Assembly (NCBI GenBank): GCA_002365025.1
Contig: DEYX01000118.1
Location: forward strand, 1 to 22,234
Direction: 5' to 3'
From: Hungatella sp. UBA3147
GTDB taxonomy: Bacteria > Bacillota > Clostridia > Lachnospirales > Lachnospiraceae
DNA: 22,234 bases
The number at the start of each line of letters is the position of its first letter. Position 1 is the stretch's first letter. Shown here piece by piece: positions 21,449 through 22,234 of the stretch. The notes below the pieces were generated by a model, which saw only the letters and a program-made list of their open reading frames with translations, did not search any database and was not told where the DNA came from. Made by a program: the position numbers and the translations under genes.

Positions 21449-22234
21449 ATGAATCAGAACCGGGGAATTAACCAGGACGTGACACAGGAGATGAATCGGT
21501 CTCTCCTTTTGAAAAGTTTAAGAAGAGAAGGCGTATGCTCCAGAGCACATCTTGCGGCACTTACGGGGCTTAAACAGGCGACTGTGACCAATATCATGAA
21601 AGATTTCTTAAACTGGGGAATCGTTAAGGAGGTTGGTTTCTTAAATGGCAGCAAAGGGCGCCGGTCGATTGGAGTGTCCATCAATCCTGACGGCTACCGT
21701 GTCATCGGCGTGCGGCTTGCGAGAAAGCATTACAGCGTGGGATTATTTGATTTGACAGGCAAGCAGATTGTGAAAGAGCGCGTGGATTTTGAGCCGGAAA
21801 AGCAGCCCGGTGCGGAAGAAATCTTAAATCAGATTGTGGGGCGGATGCGCCTGTTGATTCAGCAGTATGGAAAGGACTCTGTGCTGGCCGCGGGGCTTGC
21901 AGTGCCAGGACCATTTATAGCGAAAAAAAGCCGTATTGCGTTAATAACGGGTGCGGATATATGGAAAGATATTGAGTTGAAGGCGTTTTTTGACCGGGAG
22001 ATGGATATCCCGGTGTTCCTGGAACACAACGCCAATGCAGGAGCCTATGCCCATATGTGGGATTTGAAGGAGGCCTATCACGATGACATTCTTGTTTACA
22101 TTGCCGCCGGTCAGGGGATTGGCGCGGGAATTGTGATGAATGGCAGAATCTACGAAGGGGCGCTGGGGACGGCAGGTGAGATTGGACATATGACGATAGA
22201 CAGAAATGGGAAACCATGTGCCTGCGGAAACAGG
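21449..22234 (+). CDS. ROK-family transcriptional regulator, 3'-truncated by window edge
   Basis: The first 262 codons of a ROK-family protein are present and the frame is open at the window end. Residues about 15-70 form a winged HTH ('RSLLLKSLRREGVCSRAHLA', then 'TGLKQATVTNIMKDFLNWGI'), which marks a NagC/XylR-like repressor rather than a plain sugar kinase. The kinase-like part follows: 'VIGVRLARKHYSVGLFDLTG' replaces the usual Asp-Gly-Gly ATP loop, so catalysis is unlikely; 'AAGLAVPGPF' and 'HNANAGAYA' are present; the metal and sugar motif 'GTAGEIGHMTID' leads into 'CACGN', the start of the zinc-binding CxCGxxGC motif. GCGAGGA lies ahead of ATG 21449. It begins a new transcription unit; its target genes are probably beyond the window. 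Confidence 0.92.
   Translation, partial: MNQNRGINQDVTQEMNRSLLLKSLRREGVCSRAHLAALTGLKQATVTNIMKDFLNWGIVKEVGFLNGSKGRRSIGVSINPDGYRVIGVRLARKHYSVGLFDLTGKQIVKERVDFEPEKQPGAEEILNQIVGRMRLLIQQYGKDSVLAAGLAVPGPFIAKKSRIALITGADIWKDIELKAFFDREMDIPVFLEHNANAGAYAHMWDLKEAYHDDILVYIAAGQGIGAGIVMNGRIYEGALGTAGEIGHMTIDRNGKPCACGNR

Overview
The window looks like a chromosomal segment of a spore-forming, anaerobic Firmicute, most probably a Lachnospiraceae clostridium (Lacrimispora/Hungatella-like). The reasons are strong AGGAGG ribosome-binding sites, sigma-A promoters of the TTGACA/TATAAT type, an oxygen-sensitive glycyl radical enzyme, a LysM/GH18 spore-type hydrolase and several carbohydrate operons. The genus is inference; no rRNA or tRNA gene is present.

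Region 1 (1-5210) is the 3' part of a polysaccharide-utilisation operon: the C-terminal part of an ABC-type sugar-binding protein, a DUF2264 protein, a GH88 unsaturated glucuronyl hydrolase and a GH105 unsaturated rhamnogalacturonyl-type hydrolase. Together they suggest uptake and trimming of oligosaccharides left by polysaccharide lyases (pectin- or glycosaminoglycan-like). A hairpin terminator lies between the binding protein and the enzymes, and another closes the operon.

Region 2 (5241-8296) is a fructose-type PTS permease (IIA-IIB-IIC in one chain) followed by a DeoR-family regulator with its own promoter. The PTS promoter is preceded by, and overlaps, six consecutive related decamers that are good operator candidates.

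Region 3 (8391-11571) is a glycyl radical enzyme overlapping its radical-SAM activase. The active-site motif is Cys-Gly-Glu: not the Cys-Cys of pyruvate formate-lyase, and different in the middle residue from the GCVE of well-known diol and amino-alcohol eliminases. The substrate is unknown.

Region 4 (11643-14458) is less ordered. It holds a LysM-GH18 protein, a convergent TetR regulator with a promoter-overlapping palindrome, a remnant of a repeat-containing (FG-GAP/VCBS-like) protein lacking both ends, a BlaI/MecI-like palindrome, a tandem GTTACA box and a 22-codon reading frame with a near-perfect ribosome-binding site. It reads as a decayed or rearranged locus.

Region 5 (14481-21331) is a coherent operon: a PRD-containing activator fused to PTS domains, stand-alone ascorbate-type PTS IIA, IIB and IIC, then a phosphotriesterase-family hydrolase, a creatininase-family hydrolase and a SIS-domain sugar-phosphate protein. 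I infer uptake of a sugar-acid-like compound as its phosphate, hydrolytic opening (lactone or amide) and isomerisation. This enzyme combination does not match a pathway I can name and is, with the glycyl radical enzyme, the best candidate for undescribed biology here.

Region 6 (21360-22234) starts a new transcription unit with a ROK-family regulator or kinase that runs off the end of the window.
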